This document shows positions 16,318 through 25,001 of a DNA stretch of 64,000 nucleotides, piece after piece. The stretch comes from Ahniella sp. (GTDB lineage Bacteria; Pseudomonadota; Gammaproteobacteria; Xanthomonadales; Ahniellaceae): assembly GCA_016712105.1 (NCBI GenBank), contig JADJRU010000019.1, positions 1 through 64,000 on the forward strand, written 5' to 3'. A program made the translations under genes and the position numbers. The notes under the pieces were generated by a model. The model was not told the origin of the DNA, searched no databases, and saw only the letters and a program-made list of their open reading frames with translations. Positions within the stretch are counted from its first letter, which is position 1, and every line of letters starts with the position of its first letter.

Positions 16318-16542
16318 TCACGCGCTGACCCTGGGCCGGATCTCCGCGATGCGGTACGGTGTCGTCCGTCCCGATAGTTCGCTGGTCAACGGCAGGCGAC
16401 CGGACTCGACAATAATGACCGACACCGTCGGCGCCGCCACGGCCGGGGCTGCCTTCTCGTCAGCACAGCCTCCGAGCGCCAGGGTGCCAGCCAGCACGAG
16501 TATTGCCGCGATTTCCGGCAAGGATTCCACGTTCTCGCACAT
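16318..16542 (-). pseudogene. Truncated RND periplasmic adaptor (AcrA-like) N-terminus
   Basis: 74 residues: a lipoprotein signal ending LALGGCADE, then SVIIVESGRLPLTSELSGRT and AEIRPRVSA. This is the standard start of AcrA/MexA adaptors (compare residues of the complete adaptor at 23564-24772, TTDLPGRITAFRTAEIRPQV). It stops where the lipoyl/hairpin domain should begin. It lies just downstream of a TetR gene, the usual order of tetR-acrA-acrB operons, so a second efflux operon has been deleted down to its first two genes. Confidence 0.6.
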
Positions 16543-16589
16543 GTTCGACCCTCCATGAGTCTTCTAGAACCGACCGAGCGCCCCTCGCC

Positions 16590-17213
16590 TCACGAAACGA
16601 GGAGCCCCTGGAATAGGATGTTCAGGGGGACATTTGGATCCTCGGGGATGGTCATGTTCTCGGGATCCTCGAGACTGGCGAGCATCATCGCGCTGACGAT
16701 GCCGTCGAGTGCAACGGCCAAGAGGTACGGCTCGGCGATCCGGCGGAACGCGCCGCTCTCCATCCCGTCGGCCATGATTCCCGAAAGAACCTGGAGGAAC
16801 TCGGCGTGGCGGACTCGGATCGTGTCGTCGAAGCCCGCCTTAGGATTGGCGCTGACCCCCGCTGTCTCGCGGTGGTAGAGACGGATAAAGACCAAGTTCT
16901 CACCAAAGACCCTGCCCATGGTCCTTACGTATCTCCTTAGCTTCTCCACCTCGTCGTGGCCTTCGGCGAGCGCCTCGGCGACGGCCTCGTGGAACGTGTT
17001 GGCCAGTTCGTCTAGCAGGGTCCGGTAAATATCTTCCTTGTTTTTAAAGTAGTTGTACAAGGACCCAATGGAGAAGTTGGACTTCTCGGCCACCTGTTGC
17101 ATCGACACGTTGTGGAACCCGTGTTCAGAGAATAGCTGCAGGGCGCCGGCCAGAACCTCCCGTCGGTGATCCAGCTTCTCCCGTTCCCTGCGCGTCAGCT
17201 TCGCGTTCCCCAT
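16590..17213 (-). CDS. TetR/AcrR-family transcriptional regulator
   Basis: 207 residues from the ATG at 17213 (MGNAKLTRRE), chosen because the TetR fold starts immediately after it; longer frames add non-homologous sequence. The N-terminal helix-turn-helix is clear: ILAGALQLFSEHGFHNVSMQQ-type spacing with VAEKSNFSIGSLYNYFKNKE at about residues 38-57. The C-terminal ligand-binding domain is helical. Regulators of this kind repress adjacent efflux genes and release DNA on binding toxic ligands. Its own partner, the acrA copy at 16318, is truncated. It could act on the intact RND operon in trans, but that is a guess. Confidence 0.8.
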   Translation of the reverse strand: MGNAKLTRREREKLDHRREVLAGALQLFSEHGFHNVSMQQVAEKSNFSIGSLYNYFKNKEDIYRTLLDELANTFHEAVAEALAEGHDEVEKLRRYVRTMGRVFGENLVFIRLYHRETAGVSANPKAGFDDTIRVRHAEFLQVLSGIMADGMESGAFRRIAEPYLLAVALDGIVSAMMLASLEDPENMTIPEDPNVPLNILFQGLLVS

Positions 17214-17316
17214 GAACTTCACCCCGTATTCTTGAATCCCTGACCATGCAGCCAATGCTCCACCTTGGCCGTGTATCGGCGGCCGCGGCCACGCCACTGC
17301 CATTGAGTTGACGCCT

Positions 17317-18369
17317 CTAGCCATCGGCCCCGAAGTAGCGCTGCACTGGACCGTTCCAGACGAAGAACTGGGCGCAGAGCTTCGCGAATACCGCCCGGGG
17401 GAGCGGCGCCATAATCTCAATGACCTTGTGGCGTCGACCCCAGTCGTCTGCCATACTGACCGGCAGGCCGCTAACCCGCTGGCCCCATGCATCCGGCGTG
17501 ATGGTCCTGATGGATGCAACAAAGCGCACAAACTCGTCGTTTGCCGAATCGTAGACCGCGTGAACATGCCTCGTACCCCGAATGCTCAATCGATCCAGAC
17601 TCGGCACCTCCTCACATCTGAAGTGGACTTCGCTTCCCTGAGGAGTCCAAGCCATGTCAGTCAAAACTATGCCTGGCTCCGCCGTTGATCGCGGCCATGG
17701 TAGATACACCTCGGCCTTGAGGTGGCGAAACTGATCACCTTCCAGATGGCAATCCCGAAACCAGTCTTTGTGCGCGAGCGGCAGAATCTGGTCAGGAGAA
17801 CCATGAAGAAGGGGGTCCAACCTCACTGACGTGTGCGCGGTCAGATCTTGTTCGATCAGCTCCTTAAGTATCCAATATTGCGCGTGGGGGACCTCCAGTT
17901 GCGCCAGCGGCAGGAACGCGGAATCCATGCGAAACAGACGGAATCCATCCCAGTGCAGACGCCGGAGCGGCACAAGATGGTCGGCGGTGGCGCCAATCCC
18001 CTGGAGCGCAATCACGTCAAGCGGCGGAGGAAGTCTCCCGTCCACCGGCGGGTCCAGAAGGCAGATGCGTAGACTCGGAATCTCCCGCGACAATGCTTCC
18101 GACAGAGCCCAGACCCGAGCGTCCCATTCCACACTCCGGCGAGATCGGCCTGCCAGGCGTTTCTGGAGATCTGTCCCGGTTGTCGCCAACCACAAGCTCT
18201 CAGGATCGATCTGGGCCATCTGATCATTGACGCGCTGATGCAGGGCATGCCTCTGTGTCTCAGCCACGTAGTGCACAGCCTGATGTAGCGGAATCAGACA
18301 CTTGGAGAAGTAGTCCAACACGTCTGGCAGGATCTCAATTCGAATGGCCGGCCGGGCACATTTGCTCAA
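17317..18369 (-). CDS. Conserved-looking hypothetical protein, start uncertain
   Basis: 350 residues from a TTG at 18369; the frame is open 16 codons further to a stop at 18418-18420 without an ATG, so the gene may be 5'-truncated. Codon use and composition look like a real protein. Visible stretches include PDVLDYFSKCLIPLHQAVHY and HAVYDSANDEFVRFVASIRT. No signal peptide, membrane span or motif that I recognise. It sits between the TetR gene and the STAS relic, same strand as both. Confidence 0.45.
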   Translation of the reverse strand: MSKCARPAIRIEILPDVLDYFSKCLIPLHQAVHYVAETQRHALHQRVNDQMAQIDPESLWLATTGTDLQKRLAGRSRRSVEWDARVWALSEALSREIPSLRICLLDPPVDGRLPPPLDVIALQGIGATADHLVPLRRLHWDGFRLFRMDSAFLPLAQLEVPHAQYWILKELIEQDLTAHTSVRLDPLLHGSPDQILPLAHKDWFRDCHLEGDQFRHLKAEVYLPWPRSTAEPGIVLTDMAWTPQGSEVHFRCEEVPSLDRLSIRGTRHVHAVYDSANDEFVRFVASIRTITPDAWGQRVSGLPVSMADDWGRRHKVIEIMAPLPRAVFAKLCAQFFVWNGPVQRYFGADG

Positions 18370-18643
18370 AGCTGGACCTCGCTCGATTCGGCAGCCAGAG
18401 TCAGTCGCATATTGATATCAGAGCACGGTCCTCTTGACCCGCGTGGCGCCATTTCAGACATTGATCAACTCCTCGAAGTCCAAAGTCTGCCCGTGTTCTA
18501 TCCCAACCTACGGCCCGGGTCAGTCTCCGGGGATGATGTCATGGACAACTGCCGGCAGTCATCAGCGAGGACGCTACGACCGGAGTTAGCCTCAACCCCG
18601 TTGGCGCCGCAGGTCCTCGATCAGTGTCGGCGACGTACCGGAG

Positions 18644-18790
18644 TTACGCCAACCCTCGCACGCCTTCGGTGAGGAAGTGCACGGCGCGTGCATCCAGCGA
18701 TCTCACTGCCGACAGGTCGTATCTAGCCTTCAGTCCGATGGCGAGTGAGCCATTGCCCATCTGCTCGACGCGAACTCGGCTACGACCGGT
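18644..18790 (-). pseudogene. STAS-domain fragment
   Basis: The last 40 residues read ARYDLSAVRSLDARAVHFLT then EGVRGLA. They match the helix-strand end of the two STAS proteins at 26.7-27.3 kb (VQFDMTEVASMEPEAIRFFTEG; VCFDMAAVLSLDAGAFRFFTEG). The N-terminal half of the domain is absent. It is a decayed third copy on the far side of the RND operon. Confidence 0.55.
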
Positions 18791-18866
18791 AACAGGTCGC
18801 CATGTACACCAGGACCCCCAGCGCCAAGACAATGGCCGACCATCTCGTGGCTCGCTTGCTGTCCAT
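18780..18866 (-). CDS. 28-residue single-span membrane peptide after the RND operon
   Basis: ATG at 18866 with GGAGGG seven bases upstream; TAG stop at 18780. The predicted peptide has a basic start (MDSKRATRW) and one hydrophobic span (SAIVLALGVLVYMATC). It follows the outer-membrane factor gene by 61 bp on the same strand. Small one-span peptides such as AcrZ are known partners of RND pumps, so an accessory role is possible; there is no sequence similarity to claim homology. It may equally be a chance frame. Confidence 0.35.
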   Translation of the reverse strand: MDSKRATRWSAIVLALGVLVYMATCYRS

Positions 18867-18927
18867 CTATGCCCTCCGGTGGAAATGGCGACCGTCAGTG
18901 GCCGCTTGTCGAGGTGGCGGCACGCCG

Positions 18928-20382
18928 TCAGGCATCGCCACCTCCGAGGATCGCGTACAGATTCACCAGGTTCGCGTACTTGGCCAGCCGCGTTGCGATG
19001 ACACTCTGTTGGACGGCGAAGTACGAGCGCTGCGCGTCGAGCACGCTCAGGTAACTGTCAAGGCCAGTGTCGTAGCGCTCCAGCGCCAGCCGGTATGTTT
19101 CACCACTGGCCTCAGCCCAAGACTGGCGCGCGGCCATTTGCCCGTCGATCGTGGCCTGCACAGCCAGAGCGTCGCACACCTCACGGAAAGCGGTCTGGAT
19201 CGTCTTTTCATACTGCGCCAGGATCAGATTGCGGTTGGCTGTAGTGGCCTTTGCGGCGGCGAAGGTACGCGCATCGAAAATCGGCATGGCGGCCGAACCG
19301 GAAAATGTCCAGCTGCCAGAATCCGACTCGAACAGCCCCGACAGCGCGTTGCTAGCGGTCCCCAGCAGCGACGTCAGCGAGATGCGCGGGAAGAACGCTG
19401 CGCGTGCGGCGCCCATATTCGCGGTGGCCGCCATCAACTGGTGCTCGGCGGCCATGACGTCCGGACGCGCCAGCAGCACCGTAGACGACAACCCGACCGC
19501 AATGTCGCGCGGCATCTGGATCGAGGCCCAGCCCTCCGGCAGCAGCCGTGCCGGAACCGGCGCACCCGCCAGCAGGTCCAGCGCGTTGCGATCCTGCTCT
19601 ACTGCCAGCCGAGCGCGAGAGACAGCGTCGCGGGCGGCATCAACGCCAGTCTGTGCACGCCTCAGGTCGATTTCCGAGCCCATCCCGACCTCGACACGCC
19701 GTACCATCATTGTGTAGCCGGCCTGCTGACTGGCCAGCGTCGAGTCTGCCAAGGCCTGGAAGTCCCGGTCCGACGCCAGCACCAGCCAGGCGGCGGCGAC
19801 TTGCGATTGCAGCGACAGCTGCGCGGCGCGCCGGGCCTCTGCCGTCGCCAGATACTGTTCGAGCGCGGCGTTCTTCAGGCTCCGCACGCGGCCAAAGAAG
19901 TCAATCTCCCACGAGGCGATGCCCAACTCCACAGTGTGATACTCACTGGTTAGTTCCGCCCCGGTGCCCGAGACCGTCGCCGGATCGTGCTGCCGCGACA
20001 CGTAGCCGGCACCTTGGATGGATGGCAACAGCTCGTTACGCTGGATGTGGAACATTTCGCGGGCCCGCTCCACATTGAGCGCGGCGATCCGCAGGTCTCG
20101 ATTGTTTGCCAAGGCGAGGTCGATCAGTTCCTGCAGGCGCACGTCCGGCAGGAACTCTGCCAGCGGCGGCAACCCGGTTTCGGGTTCAGCGGGTATGCTG
20201 TCGGCATGGGCTATCGCTGAACTGTCCGTCGGGGAGCCCGCCATACTTTGGACTTCAGCGGTGTACTCGGGCCAGCGTGCGGGCACGGGTGCATCCGGCC
20301 GAATGTACTTCGGAGCCAGCGTGCAGCCCGATACCAGAAGCGCCATGAGCGCCGTCACCAGGATTGAGAGGTGTCGTCTCAT
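18928..20382 (-). CDS. RND efflux outer-membrane factor (NodT/OprM family)
   Basis: 484 residues, usual length. Lipoprotein signal ending LLVSGCTLAPKYIRPDAPVP, then two OEP repeats rich in long coiled-coil helices, with family marks such as NRDLRIAALNVERAREMFHIQ and ARPDVMAAEHQLMAATANMG. It forms the trimeric TolC-like channel that joins the inner-membrane pump to the outside. Its start is one base after the stop region of the pump gene at 20384, so the three genes 24772 to 18928 form a tight operon. Lipid anchoring at the cysteine is expected from the lipobox. Confidence 0.9.
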   Translation of the reverse strand: MRRHLSILVTALMALLVSGCTLAPKYIRPDAPVPARWPEYTAEVQSMAGSPTDSSAIAHADSIPAEPETGLPPLAEFLPDVRLQELIDLALANNRDLRIAALNVERAREMFHIQRNELLPSIQGAGYVSRQHDPATVSGTGAELTSEYHTVELGIASWEIDFFGRVRSLKNAALEQYLATAEARRAAQLSLQSQVAAAWLVLASDRDFQALADSTLASQQAGYTMMVRRVEVGMGSEIDLRRAQTGVDAARDAVSRARLAVEQDRNALDLLAGAPVPARLLPEGWASIQMPRDIAVGLSSTVLLARPDVMAAEHQLMAATANMGAARAAFFPRISLTSLLGTASNALSGLFESDSGSWTFSGSAAMPIFDARTFAAAKATTANRNLILAQYEKTIQTAFREVCDALAVQATIDGQMAARQSWAEASGETYRLALERYDTGLDSYLSVLDAQRSYFAVQQSVIATRLAKYANLVNLYAILGGGDA

Positions 20383-20383
20383 C

Positions 20384-23300
20384 TCAGTGCTCCCCGGGAT
20401 TCGACGCGGGAAGGGACACCGCAGTCGTCCGCTTCCTGGTGAGCGCCGTGTGGATCATTACATAGAAGAGCGGTGCGAAGATCGGGGCCAGCATCGTCGA
20501 GGCGACCATGCCCCCGAGTACGCCGATGCTGATCGCATTCTGTGCACCGGCGCCGGCGCCGCTCGTCAAGGCCATCGGTAGTACGCCGAACCCGAACGCC
20601 AGCGAAGTCATGATGATCGGACGCAGCCTGAGCTTTGCCGCTTCGAGGCTCGCATCCACGGGCGTGGCGCCCTGACGGATGCGGTCCATTGCGAACTGGA
20701 TGATCAAAATGGCGTTCTTCGTGGTGAGCCCGAGGGTTGTCAACAGGCCGATCTGGAAATAGACATCGTTGGCCTTGTGCAGGAGCGTGGATGAGATCAC
20801 ACCACCAATGGCCCCCAGTGGCAGAACCAGCAGAACCGCCAGGGGCACCGACCAACTGTTGTACAGCGCGGCAAGGACCAAGAAGATCACGAAGACCGAG
20901 ACCATGTACAGCGGCAGTGCCTGGGAACTGGACATCCGCTCCTGGTACGACAGGCCGGTCCAGTCGAAACCGACGCCGACCGGCAACTTGGCGGCGATCT
21001 CTTCCATCGCCTGCATTGCGTCGCCGGAATTGACGCCCGGCGCCGGCTCACCCACGATGTTCATTGCAGGGAAGCCATTGAACCGCTCCAGCCGCGACGG
21101 CCCGAATTCCCAGTGTCCACTGGCCACCGCCGACAGCGGCACCATCTTCCCCGACAGGTTGCGGACATACAGCTTTTCCAGGTCCTCGGGGGCCATGCGG
21201 TGTGGTGCATCCGCCTGCAGGAACACTCGTTTGGCGCGACCCCCCTGTACGAAGTCGTTGACGTAGGCGCTGCCGAACTCGGCGGCGATAGCCGTGTGGA
21301 TCGAACTGATCGGGACGCCCAGGGCGCCCGCCCGATCCCAGTCAACATCGACACGGTACTGCGGCACGTCCTCCAGGCCGTTCGGTCGCACCGAGCGCAG
21401 GCGGGGGTCCTGCGCTGCCATTCCCAGCAGCTGGTTGCGAGCCGCGGTCAGCGCCTCATGTCCAAGGCCGCCGCGGTCCAGCAGCTGGAAGTCGAAGCCC
21501 GTGGCGTTGCCCAGTTCCGGCACCGCCGGAGGCGCGAAAGCGAACACCATCGCATTGCGGATCCCGGCGAACTCACGCATGGCGCGGCCAGACACGGCGC
21601 CCACCTTGAGGTCCCTTCCGTCGCGCTCGTCCCAGTCACGCAGCTTGACAAAGGCCAGCCCCTGGTTCTGGCCGCGGCCGGCAAGGCTCATGCCCTGGAT
21701 GGTCATGCACGAAGTGACCGCTTCCTTTTCGTTGTCCCGGAAATGGGCGAGGATGGTGTCCGTTACGGCAGCCGTCTGTTCGGAGGTCGAGTTCGCCGGC
21801 AGTGAGGCCTGCACGAGCAGGATGCCCTGATCCTCGTCCGGCAGGTACCCCGTCGGCATGCGCGCATAGAGTACGCCCAGGCCGACGACGATGATCGCGA
21901 ACACCGCCATGTAGCGTAGTCGGCGCGACATAGCCCTACCGACGATCCCGAGGTAGCGATTCGCCGCACCGGCGTACATGCGGTCGAACCAGCGGAAGAA
22001 CGGCCGGAACAGGCGGAATCCGGACTCGGAGGGGCTATGGCCCGCAGCCACGGGCTTGAGCAGTGAGGCGGCCAGCACGGGCGTCAGGACCAGGGCCACC
22101 ACCACCGACAGCAGCATCGCCGTGATGATTGTTACCGAGAACTGCCGGTAGATGACACCGGTCGAACCGGCGAAGAAGGCCATCGGGCCGAACACAGCCG
22201 ACAGCACGAGGCCGATACCGATAAGCGCACTGGTGATCTGGTTCATGGACTTCTGGGTGGCCTCGCGTGGCGAGAGCCCCTCTTCGCTCATGATGCGCTC
22301 GACGTTTTCGACCACCACAATAGCGTCATCGACCAGCAGCCCGATAGCCAGCACCATCGCGAACATCGTCAGCATGTTGATCGAGTACCCAAACAGCGCC
22401 AGCGAAGCGAATGTGCCAAGTACGACGACCGGCACCGCGATCGTCGGAATGATCGTCGCGCGGATGTTTCCCAGAAAGAGGTACATGACCAGGAATACGA
22501 GTAGGACAGCCTCGAACAGTGTCTTGACGACCTCGTCGATGGCTACCTTCACAAACGGCGTCGTGTCGTACGGTACGATGGCCTTGACACCGGCCGGGAA
22601 GAACTTGCTCATCTCGTCCAACTTCGCACGCACGGCATTGGCCGTGTCCAGCGCGTTGGCGCCCGCCGCCTGGCGGATCGCCATGCCTGCGGCCGGCTTG
22701 CCGTTGTAGAACGCCTGCACGTCGTAGAACTCGGCTCCGAGCTCCGTGCGAGCCACGTGCTTGATCAGGATGGCCGAACCGTCGGGGTTGATGCGGATGG
22801 GAATCGCCGCGAATTCCTCGGGCGTCTTCAGGAAGCTCTGCACGAGGATCGACGCGTTCAGGCGCTGTCCGGGTACGGCCGGTTGCGTGCCGAATTGGCC
22901 GCCGGAGATCTCGACGTTGTAGCTCCTCAGCGCGGCGATGACGTCCTCGATTGTGACCTTAAGCCCGACCATCTTGTCCGGATCCATCCAAACGCGCATG
23001 GCATAGAGCGAGCCGAAGTTCGTTACCTCGCCGACGCCGGGGACCCGCGCCAGGTCCTTTTCGAGATTCGACCCCGCGAAGTCGCGGAGGTCGTTACCGT
23101 CCATACTTCCATCTTCGGAGATAAGACCGATGATCATGAGGTAGTTGCGCGTGGATTTGCTGACCTTGACCCCCTGGCGCTGTACCGCCTCCGGCAGGCT
23201 GGCCATCGCCAGCTGCAGCTTGTTCTGCACCTCAGCCCACGCCTGGTCGGGATCGGTGCCGGGCGCAAACGTCAACTCGATGCGCGACGAACCAGAAGCG

Positions 23301-23551
23301 TCGCTTGTTGCCGAGAGGTAGAGCAGCTTGTCGAACCCGGTCATCTTTTGCTCGATGATCTGGGTGACGCTGTTCTCCACCGTCGAGGCCGAGGCGCCCG
23401 GGTAGAATGCCTCGACCGCGATCGATGGCGGAGCGATGGGCGGATACTGGGAAACGGGTAGCTGGACGATGGCGAACACGCCTGCAGCCATGATGGCAAT
23501 CGCAATCACCCAGGCAAAGACGGGCCGCTCCAGGAAAAATCTCGACAACAT
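20384..23551 (-). CDS. RND multidrug efflux pump, HAE1 family (AcrB-like)
   Basis: 1055 residues, full length. Starts MLSRFFLERPVFAWVIAIAI, the classic HAE1 start, with twelve predicted spans and two large periplasmic loops. The proton-relay aspartate pair appears in GLLVDDAIVVVENVER (TM4). PDEDQGILLVQASLP, the usual start of the second porter domain, is also present. The pump is a proton-driven trimer that exports drugs, dyes or lipophiles through the adaptor and channel encoded on either side. CGGAGG precedes the ATG. The gene follows the adaptor by 12 bp. Confidence 0.93.
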   Translation of the reverse strand: MLSRFFLERPVFAWVIAIAIMAAGVFAIVQLPVSQYPPIAPPSIAVEAFYPGASASTVENSVTQIIEQKMTGFDKLLYLSATSDASGSSRIELTFAPGTDPDQAWAEVQNKLQLAMASLPEAVQRQGVKVSKSTRNYLMIIGLISEDGSMDGNDLRDFAGSNLEKDLARVPGVGEVTNFGSLYAMRVWMDPDKMVGLKVTIEDVIAALRSYNVEISGGQFGTQPAVPGQRLNASILVQSFLKTPEEFAAIPIRINPDGSAILIKHVARTELGAEFYDVQAFYNGKPAAGMAIRQAAGANALDTANAVRAKLDEMSKFFPAGVKAIVPYDTTPFVKVAIDEVVKTLFEAVLLVFLVMYLFLGNIRATIIPTIAVPVVVLGTFASLALFGYSINMLTMFAMVLAIGLLVDDAIVVVENVERIMSEEGLSPREATQKSMNQITSALIGIGLVLSAVFGPMAFFAGSTGVIYRQFSVTIITAMLLSVVVALVLTPVLAASLLKPVAAGHSPSESGFRLFRPFFRWFDRMYAGAANRYLGIVGRAMSRRLRYMAVFAIIVVGLGVLYARMPTGYLPDEDQGILLVQASLPANSTSEQTAAVTDTILAHFRDNEKEAVTSCMTIQGMSLAGRGQNQGLAFVKLRDWDERDGRDLKVGAVSGRAMREFAGIRNAMVFAFAPPAVPELGNATGFDFQLLDRGGLGHEALTAARNQLLGMAAQDPRLRSVRPNGLEDVPQYRVDVDWDRAGALGVPISSIHTAIAAEFGSAYVNDFVQGGRAKRVFLQADAPHRMAPEDLEKLYVRNLSGKMVPLSAVASGHWEFGPSRLERFNGFPAMNIVGEPAPGVNSGDAMQAMEEIAAKLPVGVGFDWTGLSYQERMSSSQALPLYMVSVFVIFLVLAALYNSWSVPLAVLLVLPLGAIGGVISSTLLHKANDVYFQIGLLTTLGLTTKNAILIIQFAMDRIRQGATPVDASLEAAKLRLRPIIMTSLAFGFGVLPMALTSGAGAGAQNAISIGVLGGMVASTMLAPIFAPLFYVMIHTALTRKRTTAVSLPASNPGEH

Positions 23552-23563
23552 CTCGGGCCTCCG

Positions 23564-24772
23564 TCAGTTGGCCGTCGCCGGTTGCACGGTGGTGGCGTTC
23601 GTGCCGGCCGGTGTGGCCTTGTCCTCCGCGAAAGGCACGGTCTTGACGGTCGTGCCTGGCCGCGCACGCTGGGAGCCCTCGACAATGACCAACTCGCCGG
23701 CCTGCAATCCCGACGTGACGAGCCACCGGTTGCCCACCGCCCGGTCCAACGTCAGCAAGCGCAACTGGACGACGCCGTCCTGGCCCACGACCAGCGCCGT
23801 CGGCTCGCCCTTCGGTGTGCGCGAGACACCTTGTTGTGGGATGAGGATGGCCTGCTCGCTCTGCCCCTCCTGGATCAGGGCGCGCACGAACATGCCAGGC
23901 AGCAGGAGGGATTCCGGATTCGGGAAGGCCGCGCGAAGGGCGACCGAGCCGGTAGTCGGATCGGTCGTGACCTCGCGGAAGCGCAGAGTGCCCTGGTGTG
24001 CGTAGTGCGAAGCGTCCTCCAGAATCAAGCTGACGTCGGCGCTGCCCTCGCGCAACTGACCCGAATCCAGCCGACGTCGCAACTGCAGCACCTCGCCAGT
24101 CGATTGCGTGATGTCGACGTAGACGGAATCGATTTGCTGGATCGTGGACAGCGGCACCGGCTGGTATGCGGTCACGAGAGCACCCTCTGTCACGTTCGAG
24201 CGCCCGATGCGTCCTGACACAGGGGCGGTGATTCGGCAGCGGGCCAGGTTGACCTGCGCCGCAGCGACCGCCGCTTTCCACGCATTTGCCTCCGCCTCGG
24301 CTTGCAGTAGTGCGGCCGCCGTGTCGTCCACATCCTGCCGGCTGACGGCGCGATCGTTCAGGAGCGACTGCACGCGTTCGGCGCGCATCCGCAGCGGCGG
24401 CAGCTGCGCCTCCACCCTGGCCAATGTGGCCTGTGCATTGTCCAGCGCTGCGCGGTACGAGGCTGGGTCGATCTGGTACAGCGTCTGGCCAGCGCGCACC
24501 TCGGCGCCCTCGGCGTGCAGGCGCTTCAGGAGGACTCCGCTCACCTGCGGACGAATCTCTGCGGTACGGAAGGCCGTGATGCGGCCGGGCAGGTCGGTGG
24601 TTACGACGAGCGCCTGAGGGGCGACGACCACGACCGCGACCTCCGGCGCCGCTGGGGGCGCCTGTGGTGCCTGACGGCTGCAGCCAGCCAGAAGCAGAGC
24701 GGCCAGCAGAAGCGCCGCCGGTGTCAGGCGAGCGAGGGCGCGCGTCTCGTGAGACTTCCGGCGGTGAGGCAT
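23564..24772 (-). CDS. RND periplasmic adaptor (AcrA-like lipoprotein)
   Basis: 402 residues from the ATG at 24772, preceded by GGAGG; upstream in-frame codons have no signal sequence. Lipoprotein signal LLLAALLLAGCSRQ. Order of parts: beta-barrel and lipoyl start (TTDLPGRITAFRTAEIRPQV), an alpha-helical hairpin (ATLARVEAQLPPLRMRAERV), lipoyl return (CRITAPVSGRIGRSNVTEGA), beta-barrel and membrane-proximal domains. It couples the pump to the outer-membrane factor. A sigma-54-type promoter lies about 100 bp upstream, and the sigma-54 activator gene ends 230 bp upstream, which suggests that activator drives the operon. Confidence 0.9.
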   Translation of the reverse strand: MPHRRKSHETRALARLTPAALLLAALLLAGCSRQAPQAPPAAPEVAVVVVAPQALVVTTDLPGRITAFRTAEIRPQVSGVLLKRLHAEGAEVRAGQTLYQIDPASYRAALDNAQATLARVEAQLPPLRMRAERVQSLLNDRAVSRQDVDDTAAALLQAEAEANAWKAAVAAAQVNLARCRITAPVSGRIGRSNVTEGALVTAYQPVPLSTIQQIDSVYVDITQSTGEVLQLRRRLDSGQLREGSADVSLILEDASHYAHQGTLRFREVTTDPTTGSVALRAAFPNPESLLLPGMFVRALIQEGQSEQAILIPQQGVSRTPKGEPTALVVGQDGVVQLRLLTLDRAVGNRWLVTSGLQAGELVIVEGSQRARPGTTVKTVPFAEDKATPAGTNATTVQPATAN

Positions 24773-24872
24773 GCAAGACCTCCAAGGAGTTGCGGCACGG
24801 ACAGCAGTGGGGGACCCGGCGGCCAGCCGACCCGAATGGAGGGCGCCACCCGAATGTCTGTGGATGGTTGAA

Positions 24873-24888
24873 TACAAGGGACGTGCCA
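24873..24888 (-). promoter_or_regulatory. Sigma-54 (-24/-12) promoter of the RND operon
   Basis: Minus strand reads TGGCACG-TCCC-TTGTA. This fits the consensus TGGCACG-N4-TTGCA with exact spacing and one mismatch in the -12 box (T for C). It lies about 100 bp before the adaptor ATG and next to a sigma-54 activator gene. A palindrome TCATATATGA at 24898-24907 is just upstream of it. Confidence 0.65.
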
Positions 24889-25001
24889 TCGTTAACTTCA
24901 TATATGACAACAGGTCAGCGCAGATGCATCCAGCCACAGCTCGCCACAAACGGTGAAAATGCCATTATTGGAGATCGAAAACGCTACACGCCTCGGGCGA
25001 G

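Noticed and set aside
18802..19953. 383-residue plus-strand frame opposite the outer-membrane factor
   Set aside because: Antisense shadow with arginine-rich low-complexity composition; the minus strand has a clear family match.
23232..24785. 517-residue minus-strand frame over the pump/adaptor boundary
   Set aside because: Out-of-frame reading of both real genes, rich in Arg/Gly/Ala, no motif.
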